Shown here one piece after another: positions 35,422 to 45,603 of a stretch of DNA of 64,000 bases. Numbering within the stretch: position 1 is the stretch's first letter; every line of letters starts with the position of its first letter. Under the pieces are notes generated by a model that did not search any database, was not told the origin of the DNA, and saw nothing but the letters and a program-made list of their open reading frames with translations. A program made the position numbers and the translations under genes. This DNA is from Xanthomonas sp. CFBP 8443 (GTDB lineage: Bacteria; Pseudomonadota; Gammaproteobacteria; Xanthomonadales; Xanthomonadaceae), in NCBI RefSeq assembly GCF_025666195.1, contig NZ_CP102592.1:4154001-4218000 (forward strand), read 5' to 3'.

Positions 35422-36831
35422 ATGCTCTTGTACGAATCGCTCGCCACGCAGCTGCGCCAGCAGATCGAGCGCGGCACGCTGCGCACCGGCGAGCGCCTGC
35501 CGTCGATCCGGCAACTGGCCGCCAGCCACGGCATCAGCACCGCCACCGCGGTGCAGGCCTGCCTGCAGCTGGAACGCGAAGGACGGGTGCAGGCACGGCC
35601 GCGTTCGGGCTACTTCGTGCGCGCAGCGGCGCAGCCGTTGCCGCCGCTGCCGGTGACGGCGCGGCGGCGCACGCCGGGCATGGTCGACAACCCGGCGCTG
35701 CAGGGCGTGCTGGACATGCTCGCGCGCTCGGACCTGGTGCCGCTGCACACCGCCACGCCAGCGCCGGCGCTGCTGCCGGGCGCGCAACTGGCGGCCGCGC
35801 TGTCGCGGCAGCTGCGCCGCCACCGCGGCGTCGCGCTCGACTATGCGCCGCCGCAAGGCCACGCCGCGCTGCGCCGGCAGATCGCACAGCGCTACGCGCA
35901 CTGCGCGACCACGGTGGCGGCGGACGAAGTGGTGGTGACCGCCGGCGCGATGGAAGCGATCAGCCTGGCGCTGCGCACGCTGACCGCGCCTGGCGACGTG
36001 GTGCTGGTGGAAACGCCGACCTACCACGGCATTCTGCAGGCGGTGGCGGCGCTGCGGCTGAAGGTGCTGGAAGTGCCCACCCGCGCCGGCCACGGCATCG
36101 ACGCCGCGCGCCTGGACGCGCTGCTGCAGCGCACGCCTGCGCGCGCGGCGGTGCTGGTGCCCAACTTCAACAATCCGCTCGGCAGCCTGACCCCGGACAG
36201 CGCCAAGCGCGCCCTGCTCGACAGCTGCGCGCGCCACGGCACCGTGGTGATCGAGGACGACATCTACGGCGAGCTGGACTGGTCCGGGCAACGGCCGCGT
36301 CCGCTGCGCCATTTCGACACGCACGGCAACGTGATCACCTGCGGCTCGTTTTCCAAGGTGCTGGCGCCGGGCCTGCGCGTGGGCTGGCTGCTCGGCGGCG
36401 AATGGACCGATGCGCTGGTCCGCGCCAAGTACTTCTCCACCGTCGGCGGCGCCAGCCTGCCGCAGCTGGCGCTGGCCGATTACCTGGCGCAGCACGACCT
36501 GGAACGGCACCTGCGCAAGCTGCGCCGCACCCTCGCCGACAACGGCCAGCGCCTGCGCGAGGCGATCGTGCGGCACTGGCCAGCCGGCACCCGGGTCGGC
36601 GATCCCGCCGGCGGGCTGTCGCTCTGGCTGCAGTTGGCCGACGGCGGCAGCGGCCAGGCGCTGTTCGAAGCGGCGCTGGCCGCAGGCATCGGCACCTCGC
36701 CCGGCCACCTGTATTCCAGCCGCGGCGACTACGCCGACCACCTGCGCCTGACCTGCGGCCAACCGTGGAGCGAGACCCTGGAAAGCGCGATGCGGCGGCT
36801 GGGCAAGCTGGCCGCGCGGCTGCCGCGCTGA
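35422..36831 (+). CDS. MocR-type GntR/aminotransferase transcriptional regulator
   Basis: A 469-residue PLP-dependent DNA-binding regulator. The N-terminal winged helix-turn-helix of the GntR type covers residues 1-70 (LPSIRQLAASHGISTATAVQ), joined by a linker to an aminotransferase-fold domain (about 95-465) with the PLP lysine Lys312 in CGSFSKVLAPGLRVGW and an IEDDIYGELDW motif. MocR proteins sense amines, amino acids or pyridoxal phosphate and often act on the divergent neighbour; here that is phzF-eamA, 125 bp away. ATG 35422 begins exactly at the DNA-binding domain. Confidence 0.9.
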   Translation: MLLYESLATQLRQQIERGTLRTGERLPSIRQLAASHGISTATAVQACLQLEREGRVQARPRSGYFVRAAAQPLPPLPVTARRRTPGMVDNPALQGVLDMLARSDLVPLHTATPAPALLPGAQLAAALSRQLRRHRGVALDYAPPQGHAALRRQIAQRYAHCATTVAADEVVVTAGAMEAISLALRTLTAPGDVVLVETPTYHGILQAVAALRLKVLEVPTRAGHGIDAARLDALLQRTPARAAVLVPNFNNPLGSLTPDSAKRALLDSCARHGTVVIEDDIYGELDWSGQRPRPLRHFDTHGNVITCGSFSKVLAPGLRVGWLLGGEWTDALVRAKYFSTVGGASLPQLALADYLAQHDLERHLRKLRRTLADNGQRLREAIVRHWPAGTRVGDPAGGLSLWLQLADGGSGQALFEAALAAGIGTSPGHLYSSRGDYADHLRLTCGQPWSETLESAMRRLGKLAARLPR

Positions 36832-37250
36832 GCGGTTGGGCGCGGCCGGCCAGAAGATCGCATGCAGCGCTTCACGCTGCACGATGCCGAAACTCGCGCC
36901 GGAGCATCGAAGGCAGTCCATCAAAGTCCGGCAATCGCGCCCAACGCCGAGCGGGCGCCCGCGTCGGCGACCGCAGCTGGCCCGCGATGGGCCTTGAACA
37001 CCAGGGCGTTCCTTGATCCGGGTGTTTGGCAGTGCGCTGTCGTGGTCGCGGGCCACCAGCCTGACGCTGGCCGCGGCCGCGGCCGGCGGCGCGGTGGCCG
37101 TGACCGACGCCGCCGTGTTGCAGCATCCGAAGAACCTGTGCCAGCGATGCCGGGTGACCTCGGAGTAGCGCTCGCGACTGAAGCCGCCCATCGTCGGTCA
37201 ACAGGTGGGAGCAGGTGCTCTGACCTCGTCCTCGACCAAACTGGCCCCAC
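36832..37250. other. Non-coding stretch, nothing recognised
   Basis: Between the MocR gene and the small reverse-strand gene I see only open frames with shadow-like composition. One minus-strand frame reads ARDHDSALPNTRIKERPG, but it has no matching start site or family and is not annotated. Confidence 0.4.
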
Positions 37251-37385
37251 TTACACCGCCGCCGCGCCGATCGCCAACGCCGCGCAGGCGCCGAACAAGG
37301 TGCAGGCGAGCATGGCCAGCGCACTGAGCGGGCTGCGCCAGCGCTGCCGCGGGCACGACGATGCAGGTTTGCGGCAAGCGAGCAT
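37251..37385 (-). CDS. Possible small membrane protein
   Basis: A 44-residue frame whose second half is one hydrophobic helix (LSALAMLACTLFGACAALAIG), preceded by a basic segment (CPRQRWRSP), the layout of a small single-span protein. A GGAG ribosome site lies about eight bases before ATG 37385, which argues for translation. The frame is open upstream to 37499, but that part is arginine-rich and less likely. No family is recognised; this is a modest call. Confidence 0.4.
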   Translation of the reverse strand: MLACRKPASSCPRQRWRSPLSALAMLACTLFGACAALAIGAAAV

Positions 37386-37683
37386 GGCGCGGCTCCAGTC
37401 CGGGAAGACCCGATGGCGAAGGCCGAGGAATCTAGCCGCACGCCGTCTCAACCGGCGCGACCGCGATCGCACAACCGCGCATTGGACGACGCCCCGCACA
37501 TTTGTTTACGAGCGGCGCCGGCACACGCGCGGAATCGCCATGCAACTGCCACCGCACCGTCATCGTGCAGCAGCGATCGCGATGCCCCGGTGGCGATGGG
37601 AGCTGGCCGGTTCGGCAATGCCAGCGGCACACCTCCACGGCACCCAAAGCGGCTCCCTGTCTACTTACAGGCAACCTGACGTT

Positions 37684-37751
37684 GTGGGAGCGACTTCAGT
37701 CGCGACGGGCCTTACCGGTAGCGCCCGTCGCGACCGAAGCCGCTCCCACAA
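37684..37751. repeat. Type-B palindrome
   Basis: Left arm GTGGGAGCGACTTCAGTCGC and right arm ending CGCTCCCAC, with the right arm partly converted to the type-A sequence (GACCGAAGCCGC). It lies downstream of the fghA gene, between it and the 37251 small gene. The rest of 37386-37860 shows nothing else recognisable. Confidence 0.85.
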
Positions 37752-37860
37752 TGATGCCCTTGCATGCATCCCGACATCGCTTCCAATGCGGAGGCACGCT
37801 GCGCCACCGCATGCGACCGCCGGCGCCCGGCATCACCGGTACGCCGCCGCATCGCGCACG

Positions 37861-38691
37861 TCAGCCCTGCAGCGCGCGCGCGTGGTGGGCGATGTGCTCG
37901 CCGATGAAGCTGCCGATGAAGTAGTAGCTGTGGTCGTACCCAGGCTGCACGCGCACGGTCAGCGGATAGCCGGCGGCGTCGGCCGCGGCCTGCAGCAGCT
38001 GCGGCTGCAATTGCTTGTCGAGAAACTCGTCGCCGCCGCCCTGGTCGATCAGCAGCGGCAGGCGCTCGGTGGCGGTGCCGATCAGCGCGGTGGCGTCGTA
38101 GGCCTTCCAGCTGGCGCGGTCGTCGCCGAGATAAGCCGAAAAAGCCTTCTCGCCCCACGGCACCTGCGACGGCGCCACGATTGGCGAGAACGCCGACACG
38201 CTGCGATAGCGGCCCGGATTCTTCAGCGCGATCACCAGCGCGCCGTGGCCGCCCATCGAGTGGCCGCTGATCGCGCGCGCGCCGGTGGTACGGAAGTTGG
38301 CTTCGATCAGCGTGGGCAGTTCCTGCACCACGTAGTCGTACATGCGGTAGTGCCTGGCCCACGGCTCGCGGGTGGCATTGACGTAGAACCCGGCGCCCTT
38401 GCCCAGGTCGTAGCCCTCGGCATCGGCGACGTCGTCGCCGCGCGGGCTGGTGTCCGGCGCGACCAGTATCACCCCGTGCTCGGCGGCGTAGCGCTGCGCG
38501 CCGGCCTTGGTGATGAAGTTCTGCTCAGTGCAGGTGAGCCCGCTGAGCCAGTACAGCACCGGCAGCGCGGTGTGCTCGGCCTGCGGCGGCAGGTACACGG
38601 CCACGTTCATCGTGCAGCCGAGCACGGTCGACTGGTGGCGATAGACGTCCTGCCAGCCGCCGCAGCAGGCATGGTGTTCGATGCGTTCCAT
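37861..38691 (-). CDS. fghA: S-formylglutathione hydrolase
   Basis: A 276-residue cytoplasmic alpha/beta hydrolase of the esterase-D type that splits S-formylglutathione into formate and glutathione, the last step of glutathione-dependent formaldehyde oxidation. The nucleophile is Ser145 in GHSMGGHG; the catalytic His is in YDHSYYFI near residue 254; the family start [18 protein letters not shown] and LTCTEQNFI are also present. ATG 38691 fits the family start; the frame is open upstream but not conserved. It is the last gene of the frmR-adhC-gfa-fghA cluster, 103 bp after gfa. Confidence 0.93.
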   Translation of the reverse strand: MERIEHHACCGGWQDVYRHQSTVLGCTMNVAVYLPPQAEHTALPVLYWLSGLTCTEQNFITKAGAQRYAAEHGVILVAPDTSPRGDDVADAEGYDLGKGAGFYVNATREPWARHYRMYDYVVQELPTLIEANFRTTGARAISGHSMGGHGALVIALKNPGRYRSVSAFSPIVAPSQVPWGEKAFSAYLGDDRASWKAYDATALIGTATERLPLLIDQGGGDEFLDKQLQPQLLQAAADAAGYPLTVRVQPGYDHSYYFIGSFIGEHIAHHARALQG

Positions 38692-38794
38692 TGGATGGAT
38701 CCCGGATTGGGGGACGCGGCCGGGAGACGCCGACCGCATCCGAAAAACACTGCCGCAGCGCGCCGCCAGGGCGGCACGCCGCAGGCAGCGGGCG

Positions 38795-39367
38795 TTATTG
38801 CAGCACGCCGTTCTTGCGCGCGACGTGGGTGGAGATCGCATCCATCAGCGCCGGCGACAGGCAGTCGTAAGGCTCCAGCTTCAGCTCGCGCAGCCGGCTG
38901 CGTACGCCGTCCATCGCTTCCGGGCGGGTGCCGCTCTCGATGATCGAGGACACGAACGCCGCGAAACCCGGCGCCGACCAGCCCTGCTGCGGCGACAGCT
39001 CGGTATGCACGAAGTCCAGGCCGTAGAACGGGTGCTCGGTGTTCTCGATGCGGCCGTACAGGTGCACGCCGCAACCGGTGCAGGCATGGCGGCGGATCGT
39101 CGCGCTCTCGTCGACGACCTTCAGCTTCTCCTCGTGCGCGGTGACCTTGACCTTGTCGCGGCCCACCACCGCCACCACCGAGAAGGTCGCCCCTTTCGGC
39201 TTCCAGCACTTGGTGCAACCGCAGGCGTGGTTGTGCGCGGTCTGCGCTCCCACGTCCACGGTCACCTTGTCGCTGGCGCAGTGGCATTCCAGGGTGCCGC
39301 CCTGGAAATTCTCTGCGCCTGCGCGCACACCACCGTCCACCGACGGATGAATCGTTACGGTACTCAT
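38795..39367 (-). CDS. gfa: S-(hydroxymethyl)glutathione synthase
   Basis: A 190-residue zinc protein of the GFA (glutathione-dependent formaldehyde-activating) family, thought to speed or buffer formation of S-hydroxymethylglutathione from formaldehyde and glutathione. The zinc-binding cysteines are visible in [15 protein letters not shown] and [13 protein letters not shown]. Two ATGs are adjacent (39370 and 39367); the second has better spacing from the GGGAGG ribosome site and matches the usual start MSTVTIHPS. The gene lies 69 bp after adhC in the formaldehyde cluster. Confidence 0.92.
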   Translation of the reverse strand: MSTVTIHPSVDGGVRAGAENFQGGTLECHCASDKVTVDVGAQTAHNHACGCTKCWKPKGATFSVVAVVGRDKVKVTAHEEKLKVVDESATIRRHACTGCGVHLYGRIENTEHPFYGLDFVHTELSPQQGWSAPGFAAFVSSIIESGTRPEAMDGVRSRLRELKLEPYDCLSPALMDAISTHVARKNGVLQ

Positions 39368-39436
39368 CATGCCCCTCCCGGGTTTGTCGCGTACCTGCAT
39401 GCGCGGAATCGGCCGCGCGCCGGACTGACCGTCAGG

Positions 39437-40561
<1,125 letters not shown>

Positions 40562-40589
40562 CTAGCGGGTTGGGTCGTGGGGTTCGGCT

Positions 40590-40865
40590 TTACTTGAGAT
40601 AGGAGCGGACCAGCATGCCCATCTCGCGCACGCGCGCGGCGCGCTGCGTCTCCGAGGCGGCGGCGTGGCCGAATTCTTCGCGGATATGCGCCTGCATCAC
40701 TTCCGACATCAGGCCGTTGACCGCACCGCGGATCGCCGCGATCTGCTGCAGCACCGCAGCGCAGTCGGCGCCGCCTTCCAACGCCCGCTCCAGCGCCTCG
40801 GTCTGCCCGCGCACGCGGCGGATGCGGGCCAGGACGCGTTTCTTCTCGTGGGGCGTGTGCGGCAT
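40590..40865 (-). CDS. frmR: Formaldehyde-responsive repressor FrmR (CsoR/RcnR family)
   Basis: A 91-residue all-helical repressor of the CsoR/RcnR family. The formaldehyde-sensing residues are in place: Cys35 (GGADCAAVLQ) and His60 (MQAHIREEF), plus the N-terminal proline-histidine (MPH) that takes part in cross-linking in E. coli FrmR. It heads the cluster and lies just downstream of a palindromic G-tract operator at 40885-40903, so it should repress its own operon until formaldehyde modifies it. Confidence 0.93.
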   Translation of the reverse strand: MPHTPHEKKRVLARIRRVRGQTEALERALEGGADCAAVLQQIAAIRGAVNGLMSEVMQAHIREEFGHAAASETQRAARVREMGMLVRSYLK

Positions 40866-40884
40866 GCGACGGCGGTCCTGGAAC

Positions 40885-40903
40885 TATACTGGGGGACAGT
40901 ATA
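40885..40903 (-). promoter_or_regulatory. Predicted FrmR operator
   Basis: The site reads TATACTGGGGGACAGTATA: 6-bp arms TATACT and AGTATA around a G-rich centre. CsoR/RcnR-family repressors bind inverted TACT...AGTA arms with a G-tract between, so both sequence and place (20 bases upstream of the frmR start codon) fit an autoregulatory operator. Likely promoter elements overlap it. Confidence 0.8.
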
Positions 40904-40914
40904 TTCCTCCGCCC

Positions 40915-40957
40915 GCAAAAGAAAACGCCCGCGCGTCCCGGATCGGGCGCGCGGGCG
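40915..40957 (-). terminator. Intrinsic terminator reading toward frmR
   Basis: On the minus strand a perfect 10-bp stem (CGCCCGCGCG, 40948-40957 with 40926-40935, 12-nt loop) is followed by TTTTCTTTT (40925-40917). It ends transcription coming from 40960-41300 on the minus strand, just before the FrmR operator. No protein gene lies there on that strand, so it either insulates frm from antisense transcripts or ends an unseen small RNA. Confidence 0.75.
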
Positions 40958-41303
40958 CGCGGCGGCGTCTCAGTCGCCTGGCGCTGAATGGGCGGCGCTG
41001 CGGGGCGGAACCGATGCAGCGAACAGCGCCATGGCCCTGGCGCTGTTCGCTCGGCACCAGCGCCAGGCCTGTGATCCCCCGGCAGCTGCAAAGGCCACGG
41101 ACCGGACAGCGCGCCCGCAATGTGTCAACGCATGTCAGCCATCGACACACAGCGGCCATGAGGCCACCGACGCCACTGCCTATCATGGCCACGCGATCAC
41201 GCGCCCGCCTTGCACCCTGCAGCGACGGCCCGCCCGCACCAGTTCCAGGCGGCAGCGGCCGCGTCTAGACTGACTGAACTCCGAGCGGCCGCCCTTCAAG
41301 ATC
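40958..41303. other. Intergenic region, no protein gene recognised
   Basis: Open frames on both strands here have shadow-like composition. The stretch ends at the OmpR-type regulator gene, whose promoter must be here. On the minus strand it could specify a short transcript ending at the terminator at 40915-40957; I cannot identify one with certainty. Confidence 0.45.
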
Positions 41304-42020
41304 ATGGACATGCACTCCTTCATTCTGGTGGTCGACGACGACCCCGATCTGCGCCGGCTCATCAGCGAATTCCTGCAGGAGCACGGCTATCAGGTGGAGG
41401 CCGCGGAGAACGTCGCCGACATGCGCCGGCTGATGGCGATACGCCAACCAGACCTGGTGATCCTGGACGTGATGATGCCCGGCGAGGACGGCCTCAGCGC
41501 CGCCCGGCAACTGGCCAGCGAACGCGGCGCGCCGGCGGTGATCATGCTCAGCGCGCTGGGCAGCGACACCGACCGCATCATCGGCCTGGAAGTGGGCGCC
41601 GACGATTATCTGGCCAAGCCCTGCAATCCGCGCGAACTGCTGGCGCGGGTGCGCGCCCTGCTGCGTCGCAGCCAGGCGGCGACGCTGCCGCCGGAAGCGC
41701 GCGGCAACGTCTACGAATTCGCCGGCTGGCGCCTGGACGTGATCCGCCGCGACCTGCGCGACCCCACCGGCATCTTCATCAATCTCTCCGACGGCGAGTT
41801 CGCGCTGCTGCGCACCTTCGTCGAACATCCGCAGCGCGTGCTCAGCCGCGACCAGCTGCTCGACTATGCGCGCGGCCGCGACACCGAGGTCTACGACCGC
41901 GCCATCGACAGCCAGATCAGCCGCCTGCGGCGCAAGATCAACGAGCGCGTGCAGACCGAACTGATCCGCACCGTGCGCAACGAAGGCTACATGCTGCTGC
42001 CGAGCGTCGCCCGGCTGTGA
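41304..42020 (+). CDS. OmpR-family response regulator
   Basis: A 238-residue regulator: receiver with acidic residues near 11-13 (VVDDDPDL), phospho-acceptor Asp55 (LVILDVMMPGEDG), Lys in DYLAKPCNP, and an OmpR-type winged helix (about 140-235: NLSDGEFALLRTF, SQISRLRRKI, VRNEGYMLLP). Close in style to RstA/OmpR regulators. Its stop codon overlaps the GTG of the kinase gene (GTGA), so the pair is translationally coupled. Target genes are not evident; ATG at 41310 is a minor alternative start. Confidence 0.9.
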   Translation: MDMHSFILVVDDDPDLRRLISEFLQEHGYQVEAAENVADMRRLMAIRQPDLVILDVMMPGEDGLSAARQLASERGAPAVIMLSALGSDTDRIIGLEVGADDYLAKPCNPRELLARVRALLRRSQAATLPPEARGNVYEFAGWRLDVIRRDLRDPTGIFINLSDGEFALLRTFVEHPQRVLSRDQLLDYARGRDTEVYDRAIDSQISRLRRKINERVQTELIRTVRNEGYMLLPSVARL

Positions 42021-43549
42021 ACGCGCCCAAGCGGGGCCGCCGCGGCATGTCGATCTTCGTGCGCACGTTCCTGCTGCTGGTGGCGGCGCTGCTGACCGCG
42101 CAGCTGATCGGCATCGCCCTGCTCGTGTTGCGCACGCCGGTCTACGAAATGCCGGTACATCCGCCGGAGGTGATCGCGCTGCTGACGACCAAGATGCCCG
42201 CCGGCACGCGGACACTGAAGGTGCACGACTCGGTGCGGGCGCCGCTGCCCGCGCCGGGGCAGATCCGCGATTCCATCGCCGAGTTCATGATGGCGAACTG
42301 GCTGGACGTGACGCCGGAACGCGTGCGTTTCTACCGCAGCAGCGACGAGAACCTGCCCAATCCGAATTTCCCGATGGACGCGCGGAAACGTATGCAGGCG
42401 CGTGCCGGCCCCCCCGGCGACGAACGTTTCCTGCGCAACGGGTCGCCGCCGTTCGACGAGCCCGGCCCACCGCCGGGCGTCGCGGCGCAGCCACCTGCGC
42501 AACCGCAATCGGACCGGCCCATGCCCGCCGGCGCGTTCGGCGCCACGATGCGTGCGATGGGCGCGCGATGGCGCGACCGCGGCTTCGCGCCCGCCTCTCC
42601 GCTGCTTGGCGGGTTCACCGCCGCCCTGCGCCAACCCGATGGCCGCTGGCGCCACGTGGTGTCGCCGCCGCGGCGCATCTCCACCGCATTCAAGACCCAG
42701 GTCGCCCTGTTGTTCGTTGCCGGCCTGCTGGCGATGCTGCCGCTGGCATGGTGGTTCTCGCGCGCACTGGCCGCACCGATCAAGCGCTTCGCCGAAGCCG
42801 CCGACCGCCTCGGCCGCAATCCCGATGCGCAGCCGTTGCAGCGCAGCGGCCCCAGCGAGATCGTGCAGGCCGCCGACTCGTTCAACGCGATGCAGGCGCG
42901 CCTGAACCGCCTGGTCAACGAGCGCACGCACATGGTCGCGGCGATCGCCCACGACCTGCGCACGCCGCTGGCGCGCCTGGCGTTCCGCCTGGAAGGCCTG
43001 CAACCGCCGCTGCGCGACAAGACCATCGCCGACATCGACGAGATGAAGGCGATGATCTCCGCGGCGCTGGACTTCATCCACAACGACAGCCGCCGCGGCA
43101 CCCGCGCGCCGCTGGATTTCCGCCTGCTGGTGGAGAGCGTGGTCGACGATGCCAGCGACACCGGCGCGGACGTGGCCTTCGTCGCCGGACAGGCGATCAC
43201 CCTCGATGGCGACCCGCTGTCGCTGCGACGGATGGTGATGAACCTGCTCGAGAACGCGCTCAAGTACGGCAAGCGCGCGCGCCTGGAACTGCACCGCGAC
43301 GGCGCCGACTGCGTGCTGTGGATCGACGACGACGGTCCCGGCATCGACCCGGCCCAGCACGAGCAACTGTTCCTGCCGTTCTTCCGCGGCGAGAACTCGC
43401 GCAACCGCGACACCGGCGGCATCGGCCTGGGCCTGTCGGTGGCGCACAGCATCGTGCTCGCCCACGGCGGCGAGATCACCCTGACCAACCGCCCCGAAGG
43501 CGGGTTGCGGGTGTGCGTGGAGCTGCCGTGTCAGGCCGCGACTGGCTGA
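42017..43549 (+). CDS. Sensor histidine kinase partner of the OmpR-type regulator
   Basis: A 510-residue inner-membrane kinase (500 if ATG 42047 is used). Membrane segments at about residues 15-37 and 228-248 enclose a large periplasmic domain whose middle (about 125-175) is rich in proline, glycine and arginine. Cytoplasmic parts are HAMP (about 248-300), HisKA with His312 (IAHDLRTPLARLAFRLEG), N-box MNLLENALKYGK and G boxes IDDDGPGIDP and GIGLGLSVAHSIV. GTG 42017 is chosen because it overlaps the regulator stop (GTGA). The proline-rich sensor part resembles EnvZ-type kinases with unknown signals. Confidence 0.88.
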   Translation: MNAPKRGRRGMSIFVRTFLLLVAALLTAQLIGIALLVLRTPVYEMPVHPPEVIALLTTKMPAGTRTLKVHDSVRAPLPAPGQIRDSIAEFMMANWLDVTPERVRFYRSSDENLPNPNFPMDARKRMQARAGPPGDERFLRNGSPPFDEPGPPPGVAAQPPAQPQSDRPMPAGAFGATMRAMGARWRDRGFAPASPLLGGFTAALRQPDGRWRHVVSPPRRISTAFKTQVALLFVAGLLAMLPLAWWFSRALAAPIKRFAEAADRLGRNPDAQPLQRSGPSEIVQAADSFNAMQARLNRLVNERTHMVAAIAHDLRTPLARLAFRLEGLQPPLRDKTIADIDEMKAMISAALDFIHNDSRRGTRAPLDFRLLVESVVDDASDTGADVAFVAGQAITLDGDPLSLRRMVMNLLENALKYGKRARLELHRDGADCVLWIDDDGPGIDPAQHEQLFLPFFRGENSRNRDTGGIGLGLSVAHSIVLAHGGEITLTNRPEGGLRVCVELPCQAATG

Positions 43550-43773
43550 GGTGACAGCGGCATGCAAGCCGATCAGAGGCACGCAAACTTGGCTCGGCAC
43601 TCCGCCCCACGCGGGAGTGTTCGCCACGACCAGCGACTGCCATCTACCTCGCGCGCAAAATAACTTGCTCAGATCTAAGCTCTACCAGCTCTCGAAGTGC
43701 AGTCGGCATCGAATGAACGCCTTGCATCACCGAGCGAAGCGCCAGTTCACCTGGCCAAAGCTGCGGCACGATG

Positions 43774-43995
43774 CTATCCCCGAGGAAGGCCACGGCGGAT
43801 GGCAAGAATCCGCCTGAAGACCCTGACAGTAGTCAAAAACAGCGCGAATGCGGCAATTGCAAAGAAGGGCCCAGGGCTTGGACGCACATGCAATGTTGTG
43901 AAAAATTTATAGCCACTAAAAATCAAAAGGCCCACGATCACAATGAGCCATGCGATGTTCTTGAAATAGTGGGACGTAGTGAATGGATGGGTCAC
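43774..43995 (-). CDS. Small two-span membrane protein
   Basis: A 73-residue protein with two hydrophobic helices (about 15-33 and 43-58) and a basic C-terminal tail (RVFRRILAIRRGLPRG). No family recognised. It follows the DUF1287 lipoprotein gene by 72 bp on the same strand and may be co-transcribed. Base composition here is visibly richer in A+T than in the flanking genes, shared by the neighbours up to about 46.9 kb, which suggests foreign origin of the patch. Confidence 0.65.
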   Translation of the reverse strand: MTHPFTTSHYFKNIAWLIVIVGLLIFSGYKFFTTLHVRPSPGPFFAIAAFALFLTTVRVFRRILAIRRGLPRG

Positions 43996-44067
43996 GGCAG
44001 AAGTCCAAAAATGGCTGTTGTCGCATCAGACCCAAGCGGCGCCCCGGGGACGCCTGGCCTGGACGGG

Positions 44068-44748
44068 CTAAGCGCCATCCGGGTAGTAGCGGAAATGTCC
44101 AACGATCGGATAACTGAAAAGAACATCGTCTTCGGCAGTGCCTGCACCAATGTTGTGGAGTATCAGGAGGCGGTCGCTGCTTGGCGCATGGCGATCCGAA
44201 ACGATCCCGATGTGGGGCAACCCGCCAGCCAGCCGCCACGTCACCAAGTCGCCGGGGCGATAGTCCACGGCACGATCGCTGATCGGCAGCGATGCGCCCT
44301 TGCGGGTCAGAAACCGCTCGATGTTGGGCACCCGCCGATGATCGATATTCCTGTCGGTCGATTGGCTCCCCCAAAGCTGCGGATACGCCGAGAAATCCCG
44401 ACGCATGTCCTCATGGATCAACTGCTGAAAATCGATCCCGAGGTGCCTGTAGGCGCGAATGACGACGTCGGTGCAAACGCCACGGTCGTTGGCGACGTCT
44501 CCGCCCGGATAGGCCATGGTGTAGTACTTGGGGTCGTAGACCTCTCCCAAGGACATTCTTTCTCGGCTGGCCGCAATGATGGTACGGACATCAGCAGGCA
44601 AGCCTGGCCGAGCTGGCGAATGGGCAGCCGAATCAGGGGGAGTTGCCGATCGTGGAGCAGGGGCCGGCCCCTCTTGCTGCGGCTTGCACGCAGCAATCGC
44701 TAGCGCAATGCAGATGCTGATACCAAAGGTTGCGCGGAAGTTGGGCAT
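44068..44748 (-). CDS. DUF1287 family lipoprotein
   Basis: A 226-residue lipoprotein. The lipobox IAAC ends a signal sequence of about 20 residues (ALAIAAC), followed by a proline/alanine linker. The rest matches DUF1287 end to end: YPGGDVANDRGVCTDVVIRAYR, HEDMRRDF, NIDHRRVPNIERF, DYRPGDLVTWRL, LPHIGIVSD, HNIGAGTAEDD and FRYYPD. DUF1287 belongs to the NlpC/P60-like (CHAP) fold, with Cys in RGVCTD and His in LPHIG as likely catalytic pair, so a cell-wall amidase or peptidase role is possible. ATG 44748 fits the signal peptide; a TTG at 44763 is less likely. Confidence 0.85.
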   Translation of the reverse strand: MPNFRATFGISICIALAIAACKPQQEGPAPAPRSATPPDSAAHSPARPGLPADVRTIIAASRERMSLGEVYDPKYYTMAYPGGDVANDRGVCTDVVIRAYRHLGIDFQQLIHEDMRRDFSAYPQLWGSQSTDRNIDHRRVPNIERFLTRKGASLPISDRAVDYRPGDLVTWRLAGGLPHIGIVSDRHAPSSDRLLILHNIGAGTAEDDVLFSYPIVGHFRYYPDGA

Positions 44749-45049
44749 GGCACCTGACACCAAAATTAAGCAGCCCGCAAAGCGGATTCGTTGAATGCAC
44801 TATTGAGCACGCTAGCGTGTGGCAGGCCGCTTACGTCGTGGCGTTGCGGACCAAGCCGCTCTGCACGGTGGCAGGCCAGCCGCTGCAACTCCACTGCTCC
44901 GCCCCCCCCTCGACAGCGGCGAATCATTCGCCATGAAGGTGTAACACGGCAACTGACGGATGAGCTATCACTGACTTTCATGCTCCGAAGGCCGGCACGT
45001 GCATCAACCCACGCCGCAAGACGGCATCGGCTCGACGAATGGCGAGGTA

Positions 45050-45376
45050 TCACTCGCTCACCTCGATGCGGTGAAGCTTGCCGTTGAGCCGATAGAACGC
45101 AGGAAGGCCTGCAGCATGCGACAGCGCCGCGATGTCAATCACGTCCTGCACCGTCGCGTCGTCGCCGAGCATCACCACAGAAGTGATGCTCTCCGACGGC
45201 TTGGCCAATCGGAGTGCTTTACCTAACTCCGGGACGGTATAGACCTGCCCTTGCCAGGAAAACCCACCTTCAGGGACCGGCGCCACTTCTGCCGGCCTGT
45301 CGCTTGCGACAGGCGCCGCGCGCGCAATCGATGCGCAGGCAGCCATCAGGAACAAGGCCGCGAAACATATCCTCAT
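45050..45376 (-). CDS. Exported protein with ExbD/TolR-like periplasmic domain
   Basis: A 108-residue exported protein. The start at ATG 45376 gives a clean signal peptide (MRICFAALFLMAACASIARAA); ATGs at 45400 and 45448 are alternatives that add charged residues before it. The mature part reads like the periplasmic half of ExbD/TolR (VYTVPELGKAL, then VVMLGDDATVQDVIDIAALSHAAGL), but no membrane-spanning proton-channel helix and no ExbB/TolQ partner is present. The likeness is inferred by eye. An alternative is lipidation at Cys in MAAC. Lies in the A+T-richer patch. Confidence 0.6.
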   Translation of the reverse strand: MRICFAALFLMAACASIARAAPVASDRPAEVAPVPEGGFSWQGQVYTVPELGKALRLAKPSESITSVVMLGDDATVQDVIDIAALSHAAGLPAFYRLNGKLHRIEVSE

Positions 45377-45603
45377 TAGCCCCACGATGGCACTCTCCAT
45401 GTCGCCTAACCGCGGCTGGATCGCCGGCGGTTCGTGTCGAGTATCCATGATCGACGCGAAGCTTGAAAGAGCGGAAATTACCGATGAATCGGCGAACTGA
45501 CGAAGTGTGGCTGCACATTGCAGGCCCGCTCGCCCAGCGCTGTGCGCTCAAGGCCGCCGCGGCATCGCCTTGCAACTCCTGTGATCGAGTGGCCACCGCC
45601 TCT

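Noticed and set aside
40884..41192. Minus-strand 102-codon frame upstream of frmR
   Set aside because: No ribosome site or recognisable domain, and it would cross the terminator and operator.
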